This document shows, one piece after another, positions 1 to 5,625 of a stretch of DNA of 5,625 bases. The stretch is from Acidobacteriaceae bacterium. Lineage in GTDB: Bacteria; Acidobacteriota; Terriglobia; Terriglobales; Acidobacteriaceae. Positions within the stretch are counted from its first letter, which is position 1. Each line of letters starts with the position of its first letter. The notes under the pieces were generated by a model. That model saw nothing but the letters and a program-made list of their open reading frames with translations. It was not told the origin of the DNA and ran no database searches. The DNA is taken from the NCBI GenBank assembly GCA_003132825.1, contig PKYX01000321.1, forward strand, positions 3,977 through 9,601, written 5' to 3'. Position numbers and translations under genes: made by a program.

Positions 1-599
1 TCTTCATGCGTCAGAGTCATCCTTACCGGCGCTCCCAGGCCGATGCCCTTTGAATCCGGAGACCATGAAAGCAACAGCTTGGCAAATTTCTCGGCCGGAG
101 AACTGGTGAGCCCAAGCGTCTTGATCTCTTCATACGCAGTGTAATAGTTGCGGCTGAGTTGTTCCGCCACGCGCACCGCTACCTCTCCGTTCTCCCTTAG
201 AAAGCGCAGGAATGCATCACGGGCGATGAAGTTTGCCTGCCCGGGCTCAACCATTTCCGCGGTGACTTCGTAGGGGCGGCTTGAAATGGTCGCGTTCAAG
301 CCCAGCACGTCTCCGGGATCCGAGAGCTTCGTAATGATGGTCTTACCTTCCTTGGAAGAGGTGGAGAGTTTCACTTTTCCCGCGCAAAGCACAAAAACTC
401 CACGCGGCAGCTGACCTTCAATGAACAGAATGGCTGATTTCGGATACACAGCTGTGGACTTGATTTCGTTGAGCTTTTGTACCACGGGCCCTGGCAAGTT
501 GCAGAAAAGATGCTCCTCTCGGACCGGACAAGTGAGGCAGCTATCGATGATGTTGAGGCCGTAAGGCGCGCGCACTGGGACCCTATCTTCCGCGCACAT
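1..599 (-). CDS. Crp/Fnr-family transcriptional regulator, FNR-like with N-terminal cysteines (partial, C-terminus off the left edge)
   Basis: Reading the minus strand from ATG at 599 gives 199 codons without a stop, beginning MCAEDRVPVRAPYGLNIIDS. Residues about 38-135 form the cyclic-nucleotide-binding-like beta-roll (YPKSAILFIEGQ, VFVLCAGKVKLS, DPGDVLGLNATISSRPYEV). Residues about 136-165 are the long dimerisation helix (VRVAEQLSRNYYTAYEEIK). The reading leaves the window at MTLTHEE, just where the winged-helix DNA-binding domain should begin, so roughly 30-40 residues are missing. Cysteines lie at 2, 21, 24, 33 and 72; C21-X2-C24-X8-C33 recalls the iron-sulfur cysteines of FNR. The pocket lacks the Arg-Ser/Thr-Ala signature of cAMP-binding CRP, so cAMP is an unlikely ligand. 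The start is supported by AGGTG five bases upstream and by an in-frame TGA at 626-624. It is divergent from tonB, and a palindrome about 21 bases upstream of its start suggests autoregulation. Family call is firm; the signal sensed is inference. Confidence 0.93.
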   Translation of the reverse strand, partial: MCAEDRVPVRAPYGLNIIDSCLTCPVREEHLFCNLPGPVVQKLNEIKSTAVYPKSAILFIEGQLPRGVFVLCAGKVKLSTSSKEGKTIITKLSDPGDVLGLNATISSRPYEVTAEMVEPGQANFIARDAFLRFLRENGEVAVRVAEQLSRNYYTAYEEIKTLGLTSSPAEKFAKLLLSWSPDSKGIGLGAPVRMTLTHE

Positions 600-604
600 T
601 GTAG

Positions 605-609
605 CACCT
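605..609 (-). promoter_or_regulatory. Ribosome binding site of the Crp/Fnr gene
   Basis: On the minus strand AGGTG lies five bases before the ATG at 599. It is a modest Shine-Dalgarno match, but together with the in-frame stop at 626-624 it fixes the start of the regulator. Confidence 0.6.
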
Positions 610-612
610 GGG

Positions 613-628
613 TGTGATTGAAATCACG
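613..628. promoter_or_regulatory. Crp/Fnr-type operator palindrome
   Basis: The sequence TGTGATTGAAATCACG contains the perfect dyad GTGAT-N4-ATCAC (614-627). It matches the CRP consensus TGTGA-N6-TCACA at nine of ten defined bases and the FNR consensus TTGAT-N4-ATCAA at eight of ten. It sits in the divergent region, its centre (620.5) about 21 bases before the regulator's start and 106 bases before tonB. The obvious candidate binder is the adjacent Crp/Fnr protein, which could repress itself and control the operon. Site identity is seen; the binder is inferred. Confidence 0.7.
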
Positions 629-633
629 AAAAG

Positions 634-651
634 CCGTGCGCTCAGGCACGG
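634..651. repeat. Perfect 6-bp inverted repeat (CCGTGC-N6-GCACGG) in the divergent region
   Basis: CCGTGC at 634-639 and GCACGG at 646-651 are exact inverse complements around the six-base loop GCTCAG, extendable by a G-T wobble pair at 633/652. It lies between the Crp/Fnr-type site and tonB. It could be a second operator or a hairpin in a leader RNA. It has no T-run on either side suited to a terminator. Role unknown. Confidence 0.5.
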
Positions 652-657
652 TGTAAA
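652..657 (+). promoter_or_regulatory. Possible -10 element of the tonB operon
   Basis: TGTAAA matches TATAAT at four of six positions. It would give a transcription start near 662-666, putting the palindrome centre at 620.5 about 42-45 bases upstream, close to the -41.5 geometry of class II Crp/Fnr activation. No good -35 hexamer lies upstream, which would fit an activator-dependent promoter. The match is weak and the assignment is inference only. Confidence 0.25.
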
Positions 658-714
658 CAACTCAGCGCAAGGAAGATAGAAGCGTTAGCAAGCAATGAGC
701 TCGCGCCATCAAGC

Positions 715-721
715 AAGGAGG
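715..721 (+). promoter_or_regulatory. Strong ribosome binding site of tonB
   Basis: AAGGAGG lies five bases before ATG at 727. This near-ideal Shine-Dalgarno favours the first Met over the alternative in-frame ATG at 736. Confidence 0.8.
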
Positions 722-726
722 GCGCC

Positions 727-1581
727 ATGACCACCATGACCGAAGTCCACGAACCGGAGATTCGTGAACAGAACACACGCCAAACGGGCATATCCAAATC
801 ATCTCCGCGGCGGTTCGTTCAACCTCTCCTATTCGCCGACGTTCTTTTGGAAGTAGATAGGACGGAGAAGTGGCGGCGGAAGTTGTCGACGCTATCGTCG
901 ATCACCCTCCAATGTCTGGCGCTCGGGGTTGTCCTGGCGGTCCCCCTGATGTTCACCGAAGCGCTGCCCAGGCAGCAACTGCTCACGATGCTTGTAGCCC
1001 CGCCCCCACCGCCGCCGCCGCCACCCGCCGCCGCAATACCGGCGGCCCAAATTGTCCGCCATGTGGACAGCGACCTGATGGATGGCGGGCTGCGCACCCC
1101 TAGCAGAATTCCACAGAAAGTAGAGATGATCCGCGAAACCGAAGCGCCAGCTCCGCTGATGACCGGAGGAGGGGTCGTGGGCGGAGTTCCGGGTGGAATC
1201 CCGGGCGGGCAATTGGGAGGCGTGATCGGAGGAATTGTGAGTTCGACATCCCGTCTTCCATCCCTGCCAAGATTGGCGCCGCAAGTGCCGAAGCGAATCC
1301 GGATCTCGCAAGGTGTAGTCGAGGGCATGGTGATCCACAAGGTTGAGCCTACCTATCCTCTCCTGGCGCGCCAGGCTCGAATCCAGGGCGAAGTCGCGCT
1401 GGCAGCCATTATCTCCAAAGAGGGAACGATCCGTAACCTGCAGCTGGTAAGCGGCTACCCGCTTCTGATCCCGGCAGCGCTGCAAGCGGTTCAGCAGTTG
1501 CGCTATCGGCCATACCTGTTGAATGGGGAAGCCGTGGAAGTAGAAACCACGATCATTGTGACTTTCCGCTTCGCGAACTAG
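727..1581 (+). CDS. TonB-like energy transducer protein
   Basis: This 284-residue inner-membrane protein should couple the proton-motive force (through ExbB/ExbD elsewhere) to outer-membrane TonB-dependent transporters. It has a cytoplasmic N-terminus of about 56 residues ending in basic WRRK, then one membrane segment at about 57-76. Nine consecutive prolines follow at 92-100. A linker of six xxGG tetrapeptides (TGGG, VVGG, VPGG, IPGG, QLGG, VIGG) spans 146-169. A TonB C-terminal domain at about 200-284 has the hallmark YPLLARQARIQGEV at 210-223 and YRPYLLNGEAVEVET near 260-274. The Gly-rich linker replaces the Glu-Pro/Lys-Pro spacer of the enterobacterial protein and is a style I associate with Acidobacteriota. 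No exbB, exbD or TonB-dependent receptor is in the window, so its partner is unknown. It heads a tight plus-strand gene run, with osmC 42 bp downstream. Family call is solid; the exact transporter served cannot be told. Confidence 0.93.
   Translation: MTTMTEVHEPEIREQNTRQTGISKSSPRRFVQPLLFADVLLEVDRTEKWRRKLSTLSSITLQCLALGVVLAVPLMFTEALPRQQLLTMLVAPPPPPPPPPAAAIPAAQIVRHVDSDLMDGGLRTPSRIPQKVEMIRETEAPAPLMTGGGVVGGVPGGIPGGQLGGVIGGIVSSTSRLPSLPRLAPQVPKRIRISQGVVEGMVIHKVEPTYPLLARQARIQGEVALAAIISKEGTIRNLQLVSGYPLLIPAALQAVQQLRYRPYLLNGEAVEVETTIIVTFRFAN
1000..1035 (+). repeat. CCG-rich simple repeat encoding nine prolines and three alanines
   Basis: Codons 92-100 of the TonB-like protein are all proline (CCG, CCC, CCA mixed), followed by three alanine codons. 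Only part is a pure CCG run (CCGCCGCCGCCG, 1009-1020). It starts the periplasmic spacer directly after the membrane segment. Confidence 0.8.
1162..1233 (+). repeat. Six-copy Gly-Gly tetrapeptide repeat (12-bp unit) in the TonB linker
   Basis: Residues 146-169 read as six consecutive units ending in GG, with variable hydrophobic or proline residues in the first two places. The codons for the glycines vary (GGA, GGC, GGT, GGG), so the pattern is conserved at protein level and is not a recent DNA duplication. Confidence 0.8.
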
Positions 1582-1623
1582 TGGCGTGGCGAAGCGCGCA
1601 GCTGTGGTTAATGGGAGTGTGAA

Positions 1624-2067
1624 ATGGAAAAAGAACATACCTATCGCGTGACCGCCTGGTGGACTTCAGGCCGGGCCGGCCTCACCAAATCGGAGTCCGC
1701 GCCAAACGCGGTGCACTTCACCGCCCCACCCCAGTTTGGTGGTATGGAAGGCCGGTGGACGCCGGAGGATTTGCTGCTAAGCGCTGTCGCCAGTTGTTTT
1801 ACCACAACCTTCCATGCGGTGGCTGGCTACGCAAAATTTGAATACACCGATCTCGAGGTGGAGGTCGAGGGTACGGTCGACAAAACGCAGACCGGTTATG
1901 GTTTCACCAGAATCGTAATTCGTCCCAGGCTCACGATCTCTGATGAGCAAGCGCAGACGCAGGCGTCAGATTTGCTTGAAAAGGCGAAGAGCCTATGCCT
2001 GGTAGCGCGCGCCTTGGCCACAGCGCAGGAATTTGAACCGCGGGTCGGGGTGGGCACAATGGCGTAA
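1624..2067 (+). CDS. OsmC/Ohr-family thiol-dependent peroxidase
   Basis: This 147-residue cytoplasmic protein probably reduces organic or fatty-acid hydroperoxides through a Cys pair, as in the OsmC/Ohr family; its length is typical. The peroxidatic Cys is C58 in SAVASCFTTTF and the resolving Cys is C125 in AKSLCLVARAL. Arg17 (SGRAGLT) and Glu48 (WTPEDLLL) stand at spacings like the Arg and Glu that activate the Cys in Ohr; Glu48 is ten residues before C58. The usual proline after the second Cys (CPV in OsmC, CP in Ohr) is leucine here, so it belongs to neither classical branch and the substrate is uncertain. GGGAG at 1613-1617 supports the start six bases on. It lies 42 bp after tonB and 48 bp before the usp start, apparently in one operon. 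Confidence 0.9.
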   Translation: MEKEHTYRVTAWWTSGRAGLTKSESAPNAVHFTAPPQFGGMEGRWTPEDLLLSAVASCFTTTFHAVAGYAKFEYTDLEVEVEGTVDKTQTGYGFTRIVIRPRLTISDEQAQTQASDLLEKAKSLCLVARALATAQEFEPRVGVGTMA

Positions 2068-2104
2068 TTCGGCATTAAGTGTTTTTAACGTGCAGCGAGT
2101 GGGA

Positions 2105-2110
2105 TGGAGG
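2105..2110 (+). promoter_or_regulatory. Ribosome binding site that decides the usp start
   Basis: TGGAGG lies five bases before ATG at 2116. It overlaps the other in-frame ATG at 2104, which has no comparable Shine-Dalgarno (only GAGTGGG directly before it). This favours 2116 as the real start. Confidence 0.6.
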
Positions 2111-2115
2111 CGGTC

Positions 2116-3006
2116 ATGAAAGCCCTAGAAACAGCCCCGCAGGTCACCGTAAGAAACGTATTGTTTGCTACCGACTTTTCAAGTTATTCGAATGCCGCAC
2201 TGCCCTATGCTTTGGCGGTTGCGCACCAGTACGGAGTGAAGTTGTACGCCGCGCACGTGTTGTCCACGGAGGCGTATCTTTTTGCCACACCGGAAACCTG
2301 GCCGGCTTTGGTGGAGCAACACGAAGAGCGGGAGCAGATTGATTTCGCGTGCCTTGAAACGCACCTTCGGGGCGTGCCACACGAAGTACTATCTCCGGTC
2401 GGCGATATCTCGGACGTTCTGTTTCGCCTTATTCATGATCACAATATCGATCTGCTCGTGTTGGGCACCCATGGACGCACCGGCTTGCCCAAGCTGCTCA
2501 TGGGCTCTGTGGCCGAAAAGATCTTTCGGCATTGTTCCTGCCAGGTGTTGACGGTAGGGCCGCATGTCGCGCGGGGAGAGAAGCGTGTCGCTGCATTCAA
2601 CCGGATTCTTTTGGCTACCGATTTCAGCGACGAGTCTTTGGCGGCCGTGCCTTACGCCATCTCGCTAGCGCAAGAACATCAGGCCCATCTTTCCCTGTTG
2701 CACGTTTTGAGGGAGCCTGCTGCGGGAACCGTCAACCTTGTTTCGGACGCGGCTTTCCTAGTCCGCCGGATGGAGAAACTCGTTCCACCCGGTCCCGACT
2801 TCCCGTTTCAGCCGGAGTACCTCGTGGAATTTGGGGCGGCGCCGGAGCAGATCCTGGGATTTGCCAGACGGCACGGAGTAGACTTGATCCTACTCGGCGT
2901 GCGCGCTCCAGTTTGGGGTCCGGGAGCAGGCACCCATTTCTCGCATACCATCGCGCAGCAAATCGTGGCGCAAGCAAGTTGCCCTGTGCTCACGGTTCGG
3001 GGATAG
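2116..3006 (+). CDS. Universal stress protein with tandem UspA domains
   Basis: The 296-residue protein (300 if the ATG at 2104 is used) has two UspA domains, at about 13-148 and 162-296. Each starts with the same hallmark: VRNVLFATDFS and FNRILLATDFSDES. Each ends with a matching strand: CQVLTV and CPVLTV. Domain 1 has the complete ATP-binding signature G-2X-G-9X-G-S: GTHG at 117-120 and GS at 130-131, within LGTHGRTGLPKLLMGS. In domain 2 the same place reads LGVRAPVWGPGAGTHFS, where the second Gly is Ala and the final Gly-Ser is Phe-Ser, so nucleotide binding there is probably lost. Such proteins act in the cytoplasm in starvation, hypoxia or oxidative stress, often as ATP-sensing partners. 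It lies between osmC and the acyl-CoA synthetase/GNAT gene, all on one strand with short gaps. Confidence 0.92.
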   Translation: MKALETAPQVTVRNVLFATDFSSYSNAALPYALAVAHQYGVKLYAAHVLSTEAYLFATPETWPALVEQHEEREQIDFACLETHLRGVPHEVLSPVGDISDVLFRLIHDHNIDLLVLGTHGRTGLPKLLMGSVAEKIFRHCSCQVLTVGPHVARGEKRVAAFNRILLATDFSDESLAAVPYAISLAQEHQAHLSLLHVLREPAAGTVNLVSDAAFLVRRMEKLVPPGPDFPFQPEYLVEFGAAPEQILGFARRHGVDLILLGVRAPVWGPGAGTHFSHTIAQQIVAQASCPVLTVRG

Positions 3007-3044
3007 CCCTTGGCGAGTTGACTGACTAAGTTCCGGTTTTGGAC

Positions 3045-3049
3045 GGGAG
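3045..3049 (+). promoter_or_regulatory. Ribosome binding site of the acyl-CoA synthetase gene
   Basis: GGGAG lies six bases before ATG at 3056. The alternative in-frame ATG at 3128, where family similarity begins, has only a weak AGAGAGA upstream, so the longer start is preferred. Confidence 0.55.
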
Positions 3050-3055
3050 TCGCCT

Positions 3056-5625
3056 ATGATCTCAACGGAAGTTACCTCCGCTGAGCTAGTACGAGAGTTG
3101 ATAACGCGCGATCATCCAGAGAGACATATGGAGAAACAAAGCTTAGAGGCGCTGTTCACTCCTGAGACCGTGGCGGTAATCGGCGCGACGGACCGCCTCG
3201 GCGCCGTGGGCCGCACCGTGCTGCAAAATCTCTTGGACCCCGCCTTTCATGGAAGAGTGTATCCCGTCAATCCGCAGCGCTCGGAAGTGTTGGGAGCCAA
3301 GGCCTACAAAAGCATTGGCGAAGTTCCGGAAGCCGTGGATCTGGTGGTGCTGGCGACCCCGGCCATCACCATTCCTGGCCTCATCGGAGAGTGTGTCGCC
3401 GCTAAAGCGAAATCAGCCGTGGTTATTTCCGCGGGATTCAAGGAGCGCGGCGCAGCCGGCGCCGCGTTGGAGCAACAGATTTGGGAGCGGCTCTGCCATA
3501 GTTCCATGCGGCTGATTGGCCCCAATTGCCTGGGCGTCATGAATCCGGTCATCGGCCTGAACGCCACCTTTGCGAAAGATGCGCCCAAGGCCGGCAGCGT
3601 GGCGTTCCTCAGCCAAAGCGGGGCGCTGCTGACCGCTATTTTAGATTGGAGCCATCGAGAAGAAGTCGGATTTAGCGCCATTGTTTCCACTGGTTCGATG
3701 CTGGATGTGGGCTGGGGCGATCTGATTTATCACTTCGGCGATGACCCGCATACCAAAAGCATTCTTCTCTACATGGAATCGGTCGGCGATGCTCGGTCGT
3801 TCTTATCGGCAGCCCGGGAAGTAGCGCTAACCAAGCCGATCATCGTCATCAAAGCGGGCAGATCGGAAGCCGCATCGAAGGCCGCGGCTTCTCATACCGG
3901 CGCGCTCACGGGGAGCGACGAAGTTCTGGATGCTGCCTTTCGCCGCTGCGGCGTGTTGCGGGTCCAGAATATCGCCGACCTCTTCTATATGGCAGAAGTG
4001 CTGGGCAAGCAACCCAGGCCGAAGGGCCCCAGGCTCACCATTTTGACCAATGCCGGAGGTCCGGGGGTACTCGCCACGGACGCGCTGGTGGCGAACGGAG
4101 GGGAACTTGCCAAGCTTTCAGAAACAACCTTGCAGAAGTTGGATGAATTTCTCCCAGAGCACTGGAGTCATGGCAATCCCGTCGATGTCCTCGGCGATGC
4201 CGATTCCGATCGTTATGCGAAGGCAATTGAAATAGCGGCTCAGGATCCCAACAGTGACGGCCTGCTGGTTGTCCTTGCGCCGCAGGGCATGACGAACCCC
4301 ACCGAGATCGCGGAACGCCTGAAGCCCTATGCCAATTCATCCGGCAAGCCTCTGCTTGCGAGCTGGATGGGTGGAACCAGCATTGCCGCCGGCGAGGCTG
4401 TTCTCAACAACGGGGGTGTTCCTACCTTTCCTTTTCCGGACACCGCGGCCAGGGCTTTTACCTACATGTGGCGTTACACGGAAAATCTGCGCAGCCTGTA
4501 TCAGACTCCCAGCCCGTCCGAAGGATCGGAACTCGACAATTCCGCGCGAGCCGGTGTCGAGCGCATCCTCCACGACACGCGCCAGAGCGGACGTTTGCTC
4601 CTCAATGAATTCGAGTCCAAGCAAGTTCTTTCCCTATACGGCATTCCGACGGTTGAAACCAGAATTGCGCGCAGTGAGGACGAAGCGGTAAAACAAGCCG
4701 CAGAGATCGGCTTCCCGGTCGTGCTTAAAATCTTCTCTGACACCATCACCCATAAGACGGATGTCGGAGGAGTCAAACTGAATCTGCGGGACGAGAGCGC
4801 GGTTCGCGAGGCCTATGAGTTCATTCGCTCCGCGGTTACGGAAAAAGCCGGTGCGAACCACTTCGGCGGAGTCACCGTGCAGCCCATGGTGAAGCTGGAC
4901 GGCTATGAGCTGATTCTCGGCAGCAGCGTCGATCCGCAGTTCGGGCCGGTGCTGCTGTTTGGTTCCGGCGGCCAGTTAGTGGAAGTCTATAAAGACCGTG
5001 CGCTCGGCCTGCCGCCGCTGAACCGCACGCTGGCGGAACGCCTGATGGAACAAACGCAGATCTTCAAGGCCCTCAAAGGTGTTCGCGGACGCAAGCCCGT
5101 GGACCTGGCGGCACTCGAGAGCTTGCTGGTTCGCTTCAGTCAACTGGTGATCGAACAATCGTCGATTGCGGAAATCGATATTAACCCTCTCATTGCATCA
5201 CCGGAACGTATGCTGGCGCTGGACGCGCGGGTCGTGTTGCACGACCTGGCCAAACAGAAAGACGTACCGAAGTCCGCGATTCGCCCCTATCCCATCCAGT
5301 ACGTTTCGAAGTGGACGATGAAAGACGGCCGCGAAGTGACCATCCGGCCCATTCGTCCGGAAGATGAGCCCCTGATGGCGGAGTTCCACCGCAGTCTTTC
5401 CGACCGCACGGTATATCTGCGATATTTCGCGTCGATGAGCCTGAGCGCACGCATCGCCCACGAGCGATTACTCCGCATTTGCTTCAGCGACTACGATCGC
5501 GAGATGGTGCTAGTGGCGGAGCACCACTACCTGCACAGCGGAACTCCGCGCATCGTGGGAGTAGGCCGGCTGAACAAGACGCGCGCCCGCAATGAGGCGG
5601 AAGTGGCAGTTCTGGTTTCGGATGC
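3056..5625 (+). CDS. ADP-forming acyl-CoA synthetase fused to GNAT acyltransferase (partial, C-terminus off the right edge)
   Basis: The frame is open for 856 codons to the window end. Domains in order are: a CoA-binding Rossmann domain at about 33-160 ([13 protein letters not shown]); a succinyl-CoA-ligase-like domain from about 181 ([16 protein letters not shown]); an ATP-grasp domain at about 505-728; and a GNAT domain from about 760 ([17 protein letters not shown]). The GNAT part stops before the acetyl-CoA loop (Q/R-x-x-G-x-G), so roughly 50 residues are missing. Residues expected for acyl-CoA + ADP + phosphate interconversion are present: His280 in [11 protein letters not shown], Glu241 in LLYMESV, His566 in HKTDVGGV and Asp708 in EIDINPL. 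The layout is that of Pat/PatZ lysine acetyltransferases, but the synthetase half also looks catalytically intact. Likely roles are acetate or propionate activation and/or protein acylation. A 24-residue extension precedes Met25, where family similarity starts. It follows usp by 49 bp. Confidence 0.93.
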   Translation, partial: MISTEVTSAELVRELITRDHPERHMEKQSLEALFTPETVAVIGATDRLGAVGRTVLQNLLDPAFHGRVYPVNPQRSEVLGAKAYKSIGEVPEAVDLVVLATPAITIPGLIGECVAAKAKSAVVISAGFKERGAAGAALEQQIWERLCHSSMRLIGPNCLGVMNPVIGLNATFAKDAPKAGSVAFLSQSGALLTAILDWSHREEVGFSAIVSTGSMLDVGWGDLIYHFGDDPHTKSILLYMESVGDARSFLSAAREVALTKPIIVIKAGRSEAASKAAASHTGALTGSDEVLDAAFRRCGVLRVQNIADLFYMAEVLGKQPRPKGPRLTILTNAGGPGVLATDALVANGGELAKLSETTLQKLDEFLPEHWSHGNPVDVLGDADSDRYAKAIEIAAQDPNSDGLLVVLAPQGMTNPTEIAERLKPYANSSGKPLLASWMGGTSIAAGEAVLNNGGVPTFPFPDTAARAFTYMWRYTENLRSLYQTPSPSEGSELDNSARAGVERILHDTRQSGRLLLNEFESKQVLSLYGIPTVETRIARSEDEAVKQAAEIGFPVVLKIFSDTITHKTDVGGVKLNLRDESAVREAYEFIRSAVTEKAGANHFGGVTVQPMVKLDGYELILGSSVDPQFGPVLLFGSGGQLVEVYKDRALGLPPLNRTLAERLMEQTQIFKALKGVRGRKPVDLAALESLLVRFSQLVIEQSSIAEIDINPLIASPERMLALDARVVLHDLAKQKDVPKSAIRPYPIQYVSKWTMKDGREVTIRPIRPEDEPLMAEFHRSLSDRTVYLRYFASMSLSARIAHERLLRICFSDYDREMVLVAEHHYLHSGTPRIVGVGRLNKTRARNEAEVAVLVSD

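Noticed and set aside
371..649. 92-codon minus-strand frame with a start upstream of the regulator
   Set aside because: It overlaps the regulator in another frame on the same strand, has no family resemblance, and the FNR-like frame is far stronger.
819..1340. 173-codon minus-strand frame with Gly and Thr-Pro runs
   Set aside because: The runs are the complement of the proline and Gly-Gly repeats of tonB; it is a shadow of that gene.
1618..1622. TGTGA half-site overlapping the osmC start
   Set aside because: No matching inverted TCACA half at the right spacing; it is a chance pentamer.
892..1638. 248-codon open frame on the minus strand across tonB
   Set aside because: It is fully antisense to the clearly identified TonB-like gene. 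Its translation is rich in low-complexity Arg/Gly/Trp from the CCG run and resembles no family I know.
2068..2115. TTAA-gtgttt-TTAA between osmC and usp as a terminator
   Set aside because: A four-base AT-only stem is too weak, and there is no T-run after it; the T-run lies within the loop.
3018..3023. TTGACT before the synthetase gene as a -35 box
   Set aside because: No plausible -10 hexamer lies 16-18 bases downstream, and the 49-bp gap fits read-through from usp.
2532..3029. 165-codon plus-strand frame inside usp
   Set aside because: It is out of frame within the second Usp domain and has the Arg/Cys-rich composition of a shadow frame.

Overview
The window looks like a chromosomal segment from a moderately GC-rich Gram-negative bacterium, most likely an Acidobacteriota (Terriglobia-type) member. 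This taxon is inferred from protein style: an energy transducer with a nine-proline run followed by a Gly-Gly tetrapeptide linker, a Cys-bearing Crp/Fnr regulator whose mid-section reads like acidobacterial homologues I recall, and a fused acyl-CoA synthetase/GNAT enzyme. No taxonomic marker gene is present, so the assignment is tentative.

Layout. Bases 1-599 (minus strand) hold a Crp/Fnr-family transcription regulator that lacks its DNA-binding C-terminus because it runs off the left edge. A 127-bp divergent intergenic region (600-726) follows. It carries a near-perfect Crp/Fnr-type palindrome (613-628), a second perfect inverted repeat (634-651) and a possible -10 element. Four plus-strand genes then follow with gaps of only 42-49 bp: a TonB-like energy transducer (727-1581), an OsmC/Ohr-family thiol peroxidase (1624-2067), a tandem-domain universal stress protein (2116-3006) and an ADP-forming acyl-CoA synthetase fused to a GNAT acyltransferase (3056 to beyond the right edge). 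I saw no convincing terminator in the gaps, so the four are probably one transcription unit.

How it may work together. The regulator is well placed to control both itself and the divergent operon. Its Cys pattern and FNR-like ligand pocket suggest redox, oxygen or iron-sulfur sensing rather than cAMP binding. The operon would then combine peroxide detoxification (OsmC), a nucleotide-binding stress protein (USP), an enzyme linking acyl-CoA and ATP metabolism to protein acylation, and an envelope energy transducer. The closest known parallel is the mycobacterial case in which a Pat-type GNAT acetylates a universal stress protein. Here a USP and a GNAT-fused synthetase sit side by side behind a Crp/Fnr-type site. 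No mobile element, CRISPR array, tRNA or rRNA was recognised, and no wholly unknown protein family is evident. The novelty lies in the combination and in details of individual proteins.
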